In this document: piece after piece, positions 9,149 to 16,097 of the stretch
Position numbering within the stretch: position 1 is the first letter of the stretch
Layout: every line of letters starts with the position of its first letter
Source of the DNA: Sandarakinorhabdus sp.
GTDB taxonomy: Bacteria > Pseudomonadota > Alphaproteobacteria > Sphingomonadales > Sphingomonadaceae
DNA: 64,000 bases
Assembly (NCBI GenBank): GCA_020692215.1
Contig: JAIMKW010000002.1
Span: 310,001-374,000 of the forward strand
Reading direction: 5' to 3'
Made by a program: the position numbers and the translations under genes
The notes under the pieces: model-generated
Told to the model about the DNA's origin: nothing
Seen by the model: the letters and a program-made list of their open reading frames with translations, nothing else
Database searches by the model: none

Positions 9149-10645
9149 TTATAGTATAGAGCTCGATCGGAGCTTAAGCCAATGCCTACAAGCGCGGCCG
9201 AGCGCCAGATCTTCCCGCCGACGCCCCTTTCCGTCCAGGGAAGACCGAATATCCTCCAGTTGCATTTCTGCGTCGCGTGATGTCAGCGCGGGGGCCCATG
9301 AGGCCAGGACAGACAGGTCGTTCAGCACACCCAGAGCCTCCTGGAGTTTCCGCAATTCCTTAATATTCCCTGAGTTTATAGTGGGAACTACTGTTATTTC
9401 AGTTATATATCGGTATCTTTTTAGAAGTTTTCTGAATTTATGGCGTTCCTCTGGCGTCAGAACTGAAAGTCGATCCCCCATCGTCACGATCAGTGACCAC
9501 AGGCTGGAAATGGGCTTCCTGCAGACCAATTCCATGGGTTCGGCAGCCTTGCGTCCTGCGCCAGATTGCCATCCTCCAAGAACAGCGAGGCGTTGGAGGT
9601 GCAGAACAAATTGCGTCGTTTTCGTTTCCAGCAGGGCCTCGCGCGCACCCAAGAGCAAGTCTGCACGATAGCCTTCGAGAGCTTGCTGCAATGTTGAGTC
9701 GGCAGATCGCGGCTGGGCTTCCAGAACAAGGGCCGTCATCACATCGCAATCCCGCAGGGCCGAGACAGCCCTGCCGATGTCCCGCGCCCGTCTGTTCAAG
9801 TCCCGCGCCAGTTTTCGATCCATGATCCCCGCAAACAAACGCAAGGAAGATCGGAACCGTCGAAGCGCCACACGCAATTGATGGGGGCCCTCGGGATCTT
9901 CGCTGACCATTGTTGCAAACAGATTGGCTGCAATCGCCCCAGCGAGCAATTTCAGCACGGCTTCAAAAACACCCCCGGCACCTGTTTCTCCGGCCGCGAC
10001 GTTGGGTTTGCTCTGAACTGGCCTCACAGCACCATCCCGACCCGCAGCCAGGGCATATCCGCGCGCGGCCTTGCTGGGCAGAGACAGGCAAGCAGAGGTG
10101 CCCCCCAACAGCCTTTCAGCCAGATTGAACAAGGCCTCAGGTGAACCGCCTGTGAGTTCCATCTCAAGTTCAAGAATTGGTGATGTCCGGTCGGCGCACA
10201 GGATATGCCCCCTGTCATAGGCGATCTCGATTTCACCATGGCGCTCGGACACGCGCCATCTTGTCCGCCGAACCCTTGTTTCAAACTGAGGAACAAGAAT
10301 GGTATCCCGGATTGCTGCAACAATTGTTTCGCGCAAGCCCCGGTCGGCTATGGCGTCGATTCGAGGCTTGGGGCCCGGGACGCCATTGTCCTGCTCAAGA
10401 ACATCCTGATAGCCGCCAACGCCAGTTCTGCCGGTCTTGATTGTCTGTATCCAGCGGCCCTTTTCACGTCGAATCCGAAGTGCGATTCCATGCGCCTTCA
10501 ACTGCTGTACCGGAGTATCGAAATAGATGCTGCGCAAACTCACTGTCGGCAGGCCGGCCCCATAGGCAGATTTCAACAGACGGAGCACGGCCCGCCCGTC
10601 CTGTGCCGTCAGCCCGGCCTTCAATTCTATTTCCCGGCCCTGCAC
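9149..10645 (-). CDS. CYTH-CHAD domain protein, probable inorganic triphosphatase
   Basis: The 498-residue protein begins with a CYTH domain. The EIELK signature is at residues 5-9, followed by the basic tunnel residues in LRIRREKGRWIQTIKTG and the acidic LELEMELTGG. This is joined to a CHAD domain with the conserved HQLRVALRRFRSSLRLF and a second His/Arg/Lys motif, HKFRKLLKRYRYITE. CYTH enzymes hydrolyse triphosphate substrates with metal. CHAD helical bundles bind polyphosphate, so the fusion fits polyphosphate metabolism. The start is a GTG. Codons around 9361-9440, within the second CHAD motif, are unusually AT-rich. Confidence 0.85.
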   Translation of the reverse strand: MQGREIELKAGLTAQDGRAVLRLLKSAYGAGLPTVSLRSIYFDTPVQQLKAHGIALRIRREKGRWIQTIKTGRTGVGGYQDVLEQDNGVPGPKPRIDAIADRGLRETIVAAIRDTILVPQFETRVRRTRWRVSERHGEIEIAYDRGHILCADRTSPILELEMELTGGSPEALFNLAERLLGGTSACLSLPSKAARGYALAAGRDGAVRPVQSKPNVAAGETGAGGVFEAVLKLLAGAIAANLFATMVSEDPEGPHQLRVALRRFRSSLRLFAGIMDRKLARDLNRRARDIGRAVSALRDCDVMTALVLEAQPRSADSTLQQALEGYRADLLLGAREALLETKTTQFVLHLQRLAVLGGWQSGAGRKAAEPMELVCRKPISSLWSLIVTMGDRLSVLTPEERHKFRKLLKRYRYITEITVVPTINSGNIKELRKLQEALGVLNDLSVLASWAPALTSRDAEMQLEDIRSSLDGKGRRREDLALGRACRHWLKLRSSSIL

Positions 10646-10668
10646 CCCACAAATCTAGGCGGCTGGGT

Positions 10669-11061
10669 TCATCCGGGCAACTCGGCAGCCGGGGTTGGCC
10701 TCACGATCAGCAAGTTCAGCCGTGCAGCAGCAATCAACCGCTTGCGATCGCCCTGCCAGGCTTCGACGCGAACATTGGCAACGCGCCTGCCAATGCGCAT
10801 GATAAAGGCCTCCGCGTGGGTATCCTCCATCGTCCCCTCGCGCAGGTAGTCGACGGTCACATTCACAGGTTTCAGTGCGGCCTCCGGCTCATCAACTGCA
10901 TCGCGCACCAAAACATTGGCTGCGATTTCCATCAGGCCGGCAACAGCGCCGCCGTGAAGCCGCCCTGGTGAGCCGATAAGGTGCGAGCTAAACGGCATCG
11001 TGAACGTGGCACCCGAACGAACCAGGCCCAGCATGCTGGCATAGGGCGGCATGGTGGTCAT
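10669..11061 (-). CDS. PaaI-family hotdog thioesterase (second of a tandem pair)
   Basis: This 130-residue hotdog-fold protein carries the PaaI/4HBT signature GRLHGGAVAGLMEIAAN on the long central helix, followed by strand VNVTVDYLREG. Such proteins hydrolyse acyl-CoA thioesters, often phenylacetyl- or aryl-acyl-CoA. The substrate here cannot be deduced. Its ATG overlaps the stop of the upstream hotdog gene by four bases (ATGA), so the two are translationally coupled and may form a hetero-oligomer. It lies just downstream of the CYTH-CHAD gene start. Confidence 0.82.
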   Translation of the reverse strand: MTTMPPYASMLGLVRSGATFTMPFSSHLIGSPGRLHGGAVAGLMEIAANVLVRDAVDEPEAALKPVNVTVDYLREGTMEDTHAEAFIMRIGRRVANVRVEAWQGDRKRLIAAARLNLLIVRPTPAAELPG

Positions 11062-11504
11062 TTTGCACCCGTCAGCATGAATGTTCCGGCCACATGTGCA
11101 ATCGGATGCTCGGGGTCTCCATCATGGGCAATGCCGCGGACAAAGGCCACGCGCTTTGTCATCTTGTAGCATTCGGCACGCCCAACAACGGCCTCGCCAG
11201 GCCGCGCCGGACGCAGATAATCGCAACGCAGATCCAGCGTAGCATGCGGCTCGAAGCGGCCCATTGTGACGAAGACCGAAAATCCCGCCGCGGAATCCAT
11301 CAGCGAAAAAATGGCGCCCGATGCGATAACGCCGGTTTCGGGATAGGCCACCAGTTGCGACGCATAGGGCATCCGCAGCTCCGCCCAGTTGGAGCCGCTT
11401 TGCACATAGCCGATCCCCAGCGCCTGAAGATGCGGGACGGCAGACATGAAACGGTCAACAAAGCGCTGCATGCGCCCGGTATCGTCGAGCAAACGCTCGT
11501 TCAT
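11058..11504 (-). CDS. PaaI-family hotdog thioesterase (first of a tandem pair)
   Basis: This 148-residue hotdog protein has ETGVIASGAIFSLMDSAAGFSVF on the central helix in place of the HGG motif of its neighbour, then LDLRCDYLRPARPGEAVVGRAECYK, the usual second half of a PaaI thioesterase. The catalytic acid is probably the Asp in LMDSAAG. It overlaps the sufE-like stop by four bases upstream and the second hotdog gene by four bases downstream. These form a tight three-gene unit. Substrates are unknown; divergence from its neighbour argues against a recent duplication. Confidence 0.82.
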   Translation of the reverse strand: MNERLLDDTGRMQRFVDRFMSAVPHLQALGIGYVQSGSNWAELRMPYASQLVAYPETGVIASGAIFSLMDSAAGFSVFVTMGRFEPHATLDLRCDYLRPARPGEAVVGRAECYKMTKRVAFVRGIAHDGDPEHPIAHVAGTFMLTGAK

Positions 11505-11911
11505 GCCGCGAGCCTTGTTGCCGCTTCCCGAACCCGCGCGATCATGTTCGGCAACCCCTGGGTGCGATTGGATGAAAGATGCTGGCGCAAACCAAGCCGG
11601 TCGATGGCGCCTTCGAAATCCGTCGCAAGCACAGCCGCCGGCTGCTTGCCTTGCGCCATGCTCACGACGAGCGCCACTATTCCCTTTGTAATTGCCGCAT
11701 CGCTATCGGCCTGAAACTGGAGAACGCCGTCGCCGGAAACCGGATAAACCCAGACATTGGCCGAGCAGCCAGAAACCCGCGTGGCAGGCGTCTTGAGAGC
11801 GGACTCCATCGGCGGCAATTGGCGACCAAGCCCGATCAGATAGGCATAGCGCTCATCCCAATCGAGTGCGGCTTCCCATTCGGCTACAATTTCTTCGAAT
11901 TCCGGCAACAT
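11501..11911 (-). CDS. sufE: SufE-like sulfur acceptor protein
   Basis: SufE proteins accept persulfide sulfur from a cysteine desulfurase (SufS) for Fe-S cluster assembly. The 136-residue protein has the SufE layout: an N-terminal helix (EEIVAEWEAALDWDERYAYLIGLG), the acceptor cysteine in TRVSGCSANVWV, and the C-terminal GLRQHLSSNRTQGLPNMIARVRE. I chose the ATG at 11911, which begins MLPEFEEIV; a longer frame begins at 11947. No sufS is adjacent in this window. It leads a unit with two hotdog thioesterases. Confidence 0.88.
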   Translation of the reverse strand: MLPEFEEIVAEWEAALDWDERYAYLIGLGRQLPPMESALKTPATRVSGCSANVWVYPVSGDGVLQFQADSDAAITKGIVALVVSMAQGKQPAAVLATDFEGAIDRLGLRQHLSSNRTQGLPNMIARVREAATRLAA

Positions 11912-11953
11912 GGAACCCGGATAGAGCCGTCTCCCTTGGCCGCGCAAGGGGCA

Positions 11954-12241
11954 TCAGGCGTCGCGGTTTGCGGGCGGCAGATTTCGCAGCTGCTCGATCT
12001 CGTCGGAAAGGGTCCGGGCCGGATCTACAGCCAGCTTTTCAAGCGTCGCCACTCGATCGTTCAATCTTGCAATCTCCTTGCGCAGGTACGGCACATCGTC
12101 TGCCAGCCCCTGACGCGCATAGGGGTTCTGAGGGGAGTATCGCTCCCAACGACGCGTTTCCCTGTTCCAGCGTCCGCCACTCATCACACGCCCGATAACC
12201 ACGATTCCCACAATCAGGACGACGGCTTCCCAGAAATCCAT
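11954..12241 (-). CDS. Small membrane coiled-coil protein of the Psp operon (third PspB-like paralogue)
   Basis: This 95-residue protein has one N-terminal transmembrane helix (FWEAVVLIVGIVVIGRVMSG), an arginine-rich linker and a C-terminal coiled coil containing RVATLEKLAVDP and LSDEIEQLRN. That coiled-coil pattern recurs in the two upstream genes and at the ends of pspB and pspC. The layout of one short membrane helix plus a cytoplasmic coiled coil is that of PspB. It is the last gene of the Psp unit. I infer a role as an extra membrane-stress partner of PspA or PspC; no specific function is known. Confidence 0.6.
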   Translation of the reverse strand: MDFWEAVVLIVGIVVIGRVMSGGRWNRETRRWERYSPQNPYARQGLADDVPYLRKEIARLNDRVATLEKLAVDPARTLSDEIEQLRNLPPANRDA

Positions 12242-12268
12242 GTCGATTCTCCTTGGCGGACCTGGCGG

Positions 12269-12574
12269 TCAGTGACGCAGCTTGTCGATTTCGCGCGAAA
12301 GGCGGCTGCCACCATCGGTCGCGATACGCTCCAGGGTCTGCACCCGTTCCTTCAGAGCACCAAGCTCGGCCGCAAGCTGGGCATTTTCTTGCGTAACCAG
12401 CTTCAGGCGTTCCACCGCTTCATTCGGCGTACCCGGCTTCAGGGGCTGGCCCCAACTGCCCTCCAGGGGATAACCATTCTTCACGCGAAGCCAGGTGGTG
12501 AACACCCAACCACCGATGGCGGCCATGCCCAGCAACACGAAATAGGGGTGCTGCAACATCGAGATGAATTCCAT
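12269..12574 (-). CDS. Small membrane coiled-coil protein of the Psp operon (second PspB-like paralogue)
   Basis: The 101-residue protein has an N-terminal hydrophobic segment (PYFVLLGMAAIGGWVFTTWL), a proline/glycine linker, and a coiled coil (VERLKLVTQENAQLAAELGA) followed by RVQTLERIATDGG and LSREIDKLRH. It shares that last motif with its two neighbours. It begins four bases after the stop of the 81-residue protein upstream and is 27 bases before the next small gene. Function is inferred only from position and shared architecture with PspB. Confidence 0.6.
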   Translation of the reverse strand: MEFISMLQHPYFVLLGMAAIGGWVFTTWLRVKNGYPLEGSWGQPLKPGTPNEAVERLKLVTQENAQLAAELGALKERVQTLERIATDGGSRLSREIDKLRH

Positions 12575-12578
12575 GATC

Positions 12579-12824
12579 CTACTTTCCCAATCTTTCGATT
12601 TCGTCGGCCAGCGAGAGCCGCTTGTCGGTGGCGATCCGCTCTAGAACGGCGATCCGCTCTTCAAGTCGCTCAATCCGGGTCTGAGCGGCGGCATTCATTT
12701 CCACGCCGCCGCGCTCCATCATGTCCATCCGGCGGTTTTGTACGTCCCGCCAATTCTTCATCACGATGGCGACGATGGGTATCATCAACGCCAGGATTGG
12801 AACCAATATTCCAAGATTGCTCAT
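12579..12824 (-). CDS. Small membrane coiled-coil protein of the Psp operon (first PspB-like paralogue)
   Basis: This 81-residue protein has a transmembrane helix at residues 4-22 (LGILVPILALMIPIVAIVM) and a coiled coil ending RIERLEERIAVLERIATDKR then LSLADEIERLGK. Size and layout match PspB, and the C-terminal motif is repeated in both downstream small genes. It lies 39 bases after the pspC stop. I infer that it arose by duplication of pspB and works in the same membrane-stress complex; no enzyme activity is expected. Confidence 0.6.
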   Translation of the reverse strand: MSNLGILVPILALMIPIVAIVMKNWRDVQNRRMDMMERGGVEMNAAAQTRIERLEERIAVLERIATDKRLSLADEIERLGK

Positions 12825-12863
12825 TCAATGTCCCCTGTTACCCGATCGATGCGCTGCCAGCGT

Positions 12864-13256
12864 TCAGCTGTTGCGAAGATCGTCGATCTCGCGTGCCAGC
12901 TTGTGCTGCGGGCTGGTGTACTGAAGCTCTATATCGCGCAGCCGCCGATCGATATCGCGAAAGCTGGAGCGCACCTCCCGGATGGATCGGCCAGGCGCTG
13001 CCCTGGTCTTCTGCCAGAACTGCCTGTCCTCCGGGTCGGCCTCTTCGCTGGCGTATAGCGAGCCGGGCTTGGCATCGGCCATCCAGCCAATCAGCAGATA
13101 GGCGATCAGCGGAAAGGGGAACCCGAAGATGGTGGCAAAGACCATTCCAACCCGGATCCAAAGAACTTCAAAGCCGGTATAATCCGCGATCCCGGCGCAA
13201 ACGCCCAGAAATTTGCCATTGCGCTTGTCGAGATAAAAACCAGTGCGGCGTGCCAT
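12864..13256 (-). CDS. pspC: Phage shock protein C (PspC)
   Basis: PspC is an inner-membrane sensor of envelope stress that releases PspF from inhibition by PspA. The 130-residue protein opens with the PspC domain (YLDKRNGKFLGVCAGIADYTG, then a helix with FATIFGFPFPLIAYLLIGWM). It has a cytoplasmic tail ending in a coiled coil with KLAREIDDLRNS. That tail motif resembles the ends of the three small proteins downstream. It starts two bases after the pspB stop. Confidence 0.9.
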   Translation of the reverse strand: MARRTGFYLDKRNGKFLGVCAGIADYTGFEVLWIRVGMVFATIFGFPFPLIAYLLIGWMADAKPGSLYASEEADPEDRQFWQKTRAAPGRSIREVRSSFRDIDRRLRDIELQYTSPQHKLAREIDDLRNS

Positions 13257-13258
13257 GA

Positions 13259-13573
13259 TCAGAGTTCCTTTCCGAAGGCCTGAGAGCGAAGCTCGGCCGG
13301 ACGATTGTCCGGGCGAAGCTCTGCTGGCCGAAATTCCGGGCGCAATTCGGTGATCCGCGCCGGTTGGTCGCGGTCAGCGGCGATGATGCGCTCGATCGTG
13401 TTCATCCGGTCATCGAGCCGGCGTGCGATATCGTGCAGTTCGTCGAGGAGATTTTCATCCTCCATCGTGAGCGTGCTGGCCTGCTTCCACTTGGTGACAT
13501 AGTGGAGAATCAACCAAGGCAATCCCAAGAAGAGGACCATGATCGCGGCGACGGGAATGATTGCTTCCAACAT
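13259..13573 (-). CDS. pspB: Phage shock protein B (PspB)
   Basis: PspB works with PspC at the inner membrane to signal proton-motive-force loss. This 104-residue protein has the N-terminal membrane helix (IIPVAAIMVLFLGLPWLILHYV) and the coiled coil DELHDIARRLDDRMNTIERII found in PspB. Compared with the usual size of about 75 residues, it has an extra C-terminal tail with an imperfect repeat (ELRPEFRPAELRPDNRPAEL). It lies 29 bases downstream of pspA. The tail repeat is odd and not obviously explained. Confidence 0.85.
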   Translation of the reverse strand: MLEAIIPVAAIMVLFLGLPWLILHYVTKWKQASTLTMEDENLLDELHDIARRLDDRMNTIERIIAADRDQPARITELRPEFRPAELRPDNRPAELRSQAFGKEL

Positions 13574-13602
13574 GGGTCAGTGCCCCTTTCCTGTTCCAGG
13601 GC

Positions 13603-14271
13603 TCAATGCCGCGCCTGCATCTTGGCCTTCAATTCCGCCAATTCTGCTGCAACCGCATCAGATGTTTTCAGCTCGGCAATTTCATCTTCGAGCGACTTCT
13701 GAACCGGCGCCAGATCATAGGCCTCTGCCCTGCCCTCGGCCATGTCGACCCGGCGCTCGATCAGCTCAAAGCGCGAGAAAGCCTCCTCAACACGCGCGCC
13801 GCGTGTCATGGCGCGGACCCGGGCACGGTTCTGCGCCGTCTCGAGGCGCGACATCAGCGCATTCTGGCGCGAGCGCGCTTCACGCAGCTTGGCCTCCAGC
13901 TTGCCGATATCATCTTCGTGCGCACGAAGCTGTTCGTTCAGCGCGTCGACTTCGCTGCGCAGCATAGCAGATGTCTGAGCAACCTTCTGCTTTTCCATCA
14001 ACGCCTGGCTTGCCAGATCTTCACGGTCTTTCGAGAGCGCAAGCTCAGCCTTTTCGCCCCACCCAGCCTGCGCAGCATCCAGCTTCATGATGGTGCGCCG
14101 CATTTCCTTCTGGTCAGCAATGGTGCGGGCAGCAGAGGCACGAACCTCGACCAGCGTTTCTTCCATCTCCATGATAACGAGACGGATTGTCTTGGCCGGA
14201 TCTTCGGCGCGGTCGAGAAGGTCATTGACGTTGGCCTGGATGATGTCCCTGGCGCGAGAAAAGATACCCAT
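13603..14271 (-). CDS. pspA: Phage shock protein A (PspA)
   Basis: PspA is an ESCRT-III-like coiled-coil protein that binds stressed membranes and, when free, inhibits the activator PspF. The 222-residue protein begins with the membrane-binding amphipathic helix MGIFSRARDIIQANVNDLLD, then EDPAKTIRLVIMEMEETLVEV, the PspA/IM30 signature, and continues as a long coiled coil. The ATG at 14271 has a GGAG eight to nine bases upstream; a longer frame to 14481 is not conserved. Its own sigma-70-like promoter is possible at 14297-14324. It leads pspB, pspC and three small genes. Confidence 0.94.
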   Translation of the reverse strand: MGIFSRARDIIQANVNDLLDRAEDPAKTIRLVIMEMEETLVEVRASAARTIADQKEMRRTIMKLDAAQAGWGEKAELALSKDREDLASQALMEKQKVAQTSAMLRSEVDALNEQLRAHEDDIGKLEAKLREARSRQNALMSRLETAQNRARVRAMTRGARVEEAFSRFELIERRVDMAEGRAEAYDLAPVQKSLEDEIAELKTSDAVAAELAELKAKMQARH

Positions 14272-14296
14272 TGAAAGCTCCTGCCTATTGCTGATC

Positions 14297-14324
14297 GTTA
14301 TACTAGCTTGCGACCTGTGTTCAA
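14297..14324 (-). promoter_or_regulatory. Possible sigma-70-type promoter of pspA
   Basis: On the minus strand TTGAAC and TATAAC are separated by 16 bases, and the pspA start follows about 26 bases beyond the -10. The 121-base space upstream of pspA holds no other clear signal. It could give basal PspA in addition to read-through from the sigma-54 promoter further upstream. This is a pattern match only. Confidence 0.35.
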
Positions 14325-14392
14325 AAAATTTGGCCCGGACGAGTTGCCGAGAGAGGGGGATTGGCGTCCCACCCGGGCCAGGATCGTCTGCC

Positions 14393-14812
14393 TCAAAGAA
14401 CAGATGGTTCCTCGGGACTGGTGGCAGACGGGGATTGCGAAGCGGTTGATGATGCAGCTGCCAGGGCCGGCCTTGCTGCAAGAATAGCGGCCATTTGCAG
14501 GCGGCTCATCGATACAGCCCTCTCCATACAGGCCCGGCGCTCTGCCATAGCCTTGAAATTCCGGGGATGGTCCATCACGCAGACGCTGATGGCCGCGCGC
14601 TGTACACGGCCCTGAACCGCTTTGCGGCCGTGCCATGTCGCCAGTTCGGAAGCCGGGGCGGCTACTCGCATGGTGCGCACCCCATCCACTGTAGTTGCAT
14701 CCGCTGCGATTGCAGGCTGCGACGCCGCAAACAGCGCAACGCCGCCAACCAGGAGCGTAATGGTGCCAAGGATCGGCTTCTCTACGAAGCTGGAAAGGTT
14801 CAAACGGGTCAT
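14393..14812 (-). CDS. UrcA-family small exported protein
   Basis: This 139-residue protein has a signal peptide (PILGTITLLVGGVALFAASQPAIAA). A mature part carries the UrcA pattern: a short strand, then GRKAVQGRVQRAAISVCVMDHP and ERRACMERAVSMSRLQMA, with two cysteines likely to pair. UrcA proteins are small periplasmic proteins of unknown role, common in Sphingomonadales and Caulobacterales. The ATG at 14812 has AAGGGA seven bases upstream. It sits directly under a good sigma-54 promoter and ahead of pspA, suggesting that it is part of the envelope-stress regulon. Confidence 0.7.
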   Translation of the reverse strand: MTRLNLSSFVEKPILGTITLLVGGVALFAASQPAIAADATTVDGVRTMRVAAPASELATWHGRKAVQGRVQRAAISVCVMDHPRNFKAMAERRACMERAVSMSRLQMAAILAARPALAAASSTASQSPSATSPEEPSVL

Positions 14813-14847
14813 GGACTGTTCCCTTGAAGTCATCTTGCCAACTGCTT

Positions 14848-14863
14848 TGCATGTTCCATGCCA
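14848..14863 (-). promoter_or_regulatory. Sigma-54 (-24/-12) promoter of the psp locus
   Basis: On the minus strand the 16 bases TGGCATGGAACATGCA match the sigma-54 consensus TGGCAC-N5-TTGC at 14 positions. The invariant GG and GC have correct spacing. Transcription would start about 25 bases before the UrcA-like ATG. A PspF-type sigma-54 activator is encoded divergently next to it, which strongly supports the assignment. Confidence 0.75.
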
Positions 14864-14958
14864 AGTTTGCGAAGAAAGACTTTTTCGATAATTTTCAGAT
14901 AATTAGAAACAATGAACCAAAACAGCATCAGGGAATTGTCCGCGCAAGTCTCCCAATT

Positions 14959-14977
14959 GTTGGCAAATATTCCCAAC
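14959..14977. promoter_or_regulatory. Inverted repeat upstream of the psp sigma-54 promoter, candidate activator site
   Basis: GTTGG and CCAAC arms are separated by nine AT-rich bases, about 100 bases upstream of the sigma-54 promoter and immediately before the activator gene. That is the normal distance for an enhancer-like site bound by a PspF-type activator, and it would also allow autoregulation. Only one clear copy is seen. Confidence 0.35.
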
Positions 14978-14994
14978 TTCGGTATGACGGGCTC

Positions 14995-16071
14995 GTGCCT
15001 GAAAAACCCACTCAGCTAATCGGCCAATCAGGTCCTTTCCTAGATGCGGTAGAGCGTGCGAGCGCCGCCGCTGCGCTCAGTCGGCCTGTTCTTGTGGTTG
15101 GCGAGCGCGGTACGGGCAAGGAGATGATCGCCGAGCGGCTGCACCGCCTTTCGCCGCGGTGGGAAGAGCCGCTGGTCAGTCTCAATTGCGCAGCGCTACC
15201 CGAAACGCTGCTCGATGCGGAGCTGTTCGGCTATGAAGCCGGCGCGTTTACCGGTGCCGTAAAGGCCAGGGCCGGCCGGTTCGAAGAAGCCGACCGTGGC
15301 ACCCTGTTCCTGGATGAAGTCGGCATGCTGACGGCAGCCGGGCAGGAACGGTTGCTGCGCGTCGTCGAATATGGCGAACTCACACGTCTGGGAAGCCCGC
15401 GCATCGTGTCGGTCGATGTGCGGGTGGTGGCTGCGACCAACGAAGATCTGCCGCGCCTGGCCGAGGCGGGAAAGTTCCGTGCAGACCTTCTCGACCGGCT
15501 GTCGTTCGAGGTCATCACACTGCCGCCGCTTCGTGCCCGCCAGGACGACATACGCCCGTTGGCCGATTTCTTCGGCCGCCGGATGGCGTCAGAACTGGGG
15601 TGGCGGCAGTTTCCCGGCTTTACCCAACGGGTCATAGAGGACCTTGAAGCGCATGAATGGCCCGGGAATGTCCGCGAACTCAAGAATGTTGTGGAGCGCG
15701 CTGTTTACCGGTGGGGCGAAGCGGAAAGGCCTATTGGAACGCTGGATCTGGACCCGTTCGACAGCCCCTGGCGCCCTGTTGGAGCGTTTACCCAAAAGAG
15801 GGTTTCGCCAGCCGGGCACAAGCTTGCCGCAGCGGACAGCGAAAATGCCGATGGCCAGCAAGCAGAATCACAACCCGGTGAACAGCTCGACGACGTAGCA
15901 GCCGGCCCACCGACAGATTTTCGGGGCGCAGTTTCCGTCTTCGAACGAAAGCTGCTGCAACAGGCGCTTGCTGCGGCAAGGCACAACCAGCGACGCGCTG
16001 CACAACTGCTGGGGCTCAGCTATGATCAGCTTCGCCATGCCATGAAGCGGCACAACCTTCTGGGCGGCTGA
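14995..16071 (+). CDS. pspF: Sigma-54-dependent transcriptional activator, PspF type
   Basis: This bacterial enhancer-binding protein has no N-terminal receiver or GAF domain, as in PspF, whose activity is set by PspA binding. The AAA+ domain shows Walker A GERGTGKE, the sigma-54 contact loop GAFTGA (in YEAGAFTGAVKARAG), Walker B GTLFLDEVG and the WPGNVRELKN sensor motif. The C-terminus ends in a Fis-type helix-turn-helix (NQRRAAQLLGLSYDQLRHAM). I chose the GTG at 14995 (start VPEKPTQLIG); the frame extends upstream to 14824 but that part is non-conserved and AT-rich. It is divergent from the psp operon it should control. Confidence 0.9.
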   Translation: MPEKPTQLIGQSGPFLDAVERASAAAALSRPVLVVGERGTGKEMIAERLHRLSPRWEEPLVSLNCAALPETLLDAELFGYEAGAFTGAVKARAGRFEEADRGTLFLDEVGMLTAAGQERLLRVVEYGELTRLGSPRIVSVDVRVVAATNEDLPRLAEAGKFRADLLDRLSFEVITLPPLRARQDDIRPLADFFGRRMASELGWRQFPGFTQRVIEDLEAHEWPGNVRELKNVVERAVYRWGEAERPIGTLDLDPFDSPWRPVGAFTQKRVSPAGHKLAAADSENADGQQAESQPGEQLDDVAAGPPTDFRGAVSVFERKLLQQALAAARHNQRRAAQLLGLSYDQLRHAMKRHNLLGG

Positions 16072-16097
16072 ACGTCCGGGCGGCAAGCCCACCCCGT

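Noticed and set aside
11579..13258. A 559-residue open frame on the plus strand across the psp operon
   Set aside because: It runs opposite to pspC and several small membrane-protein genes that each have start codons, SD sequences and membrane helices. Its composition is the usual Arg/Pro/Ser-rich product of reading GC-rich genes on the wrong strand.
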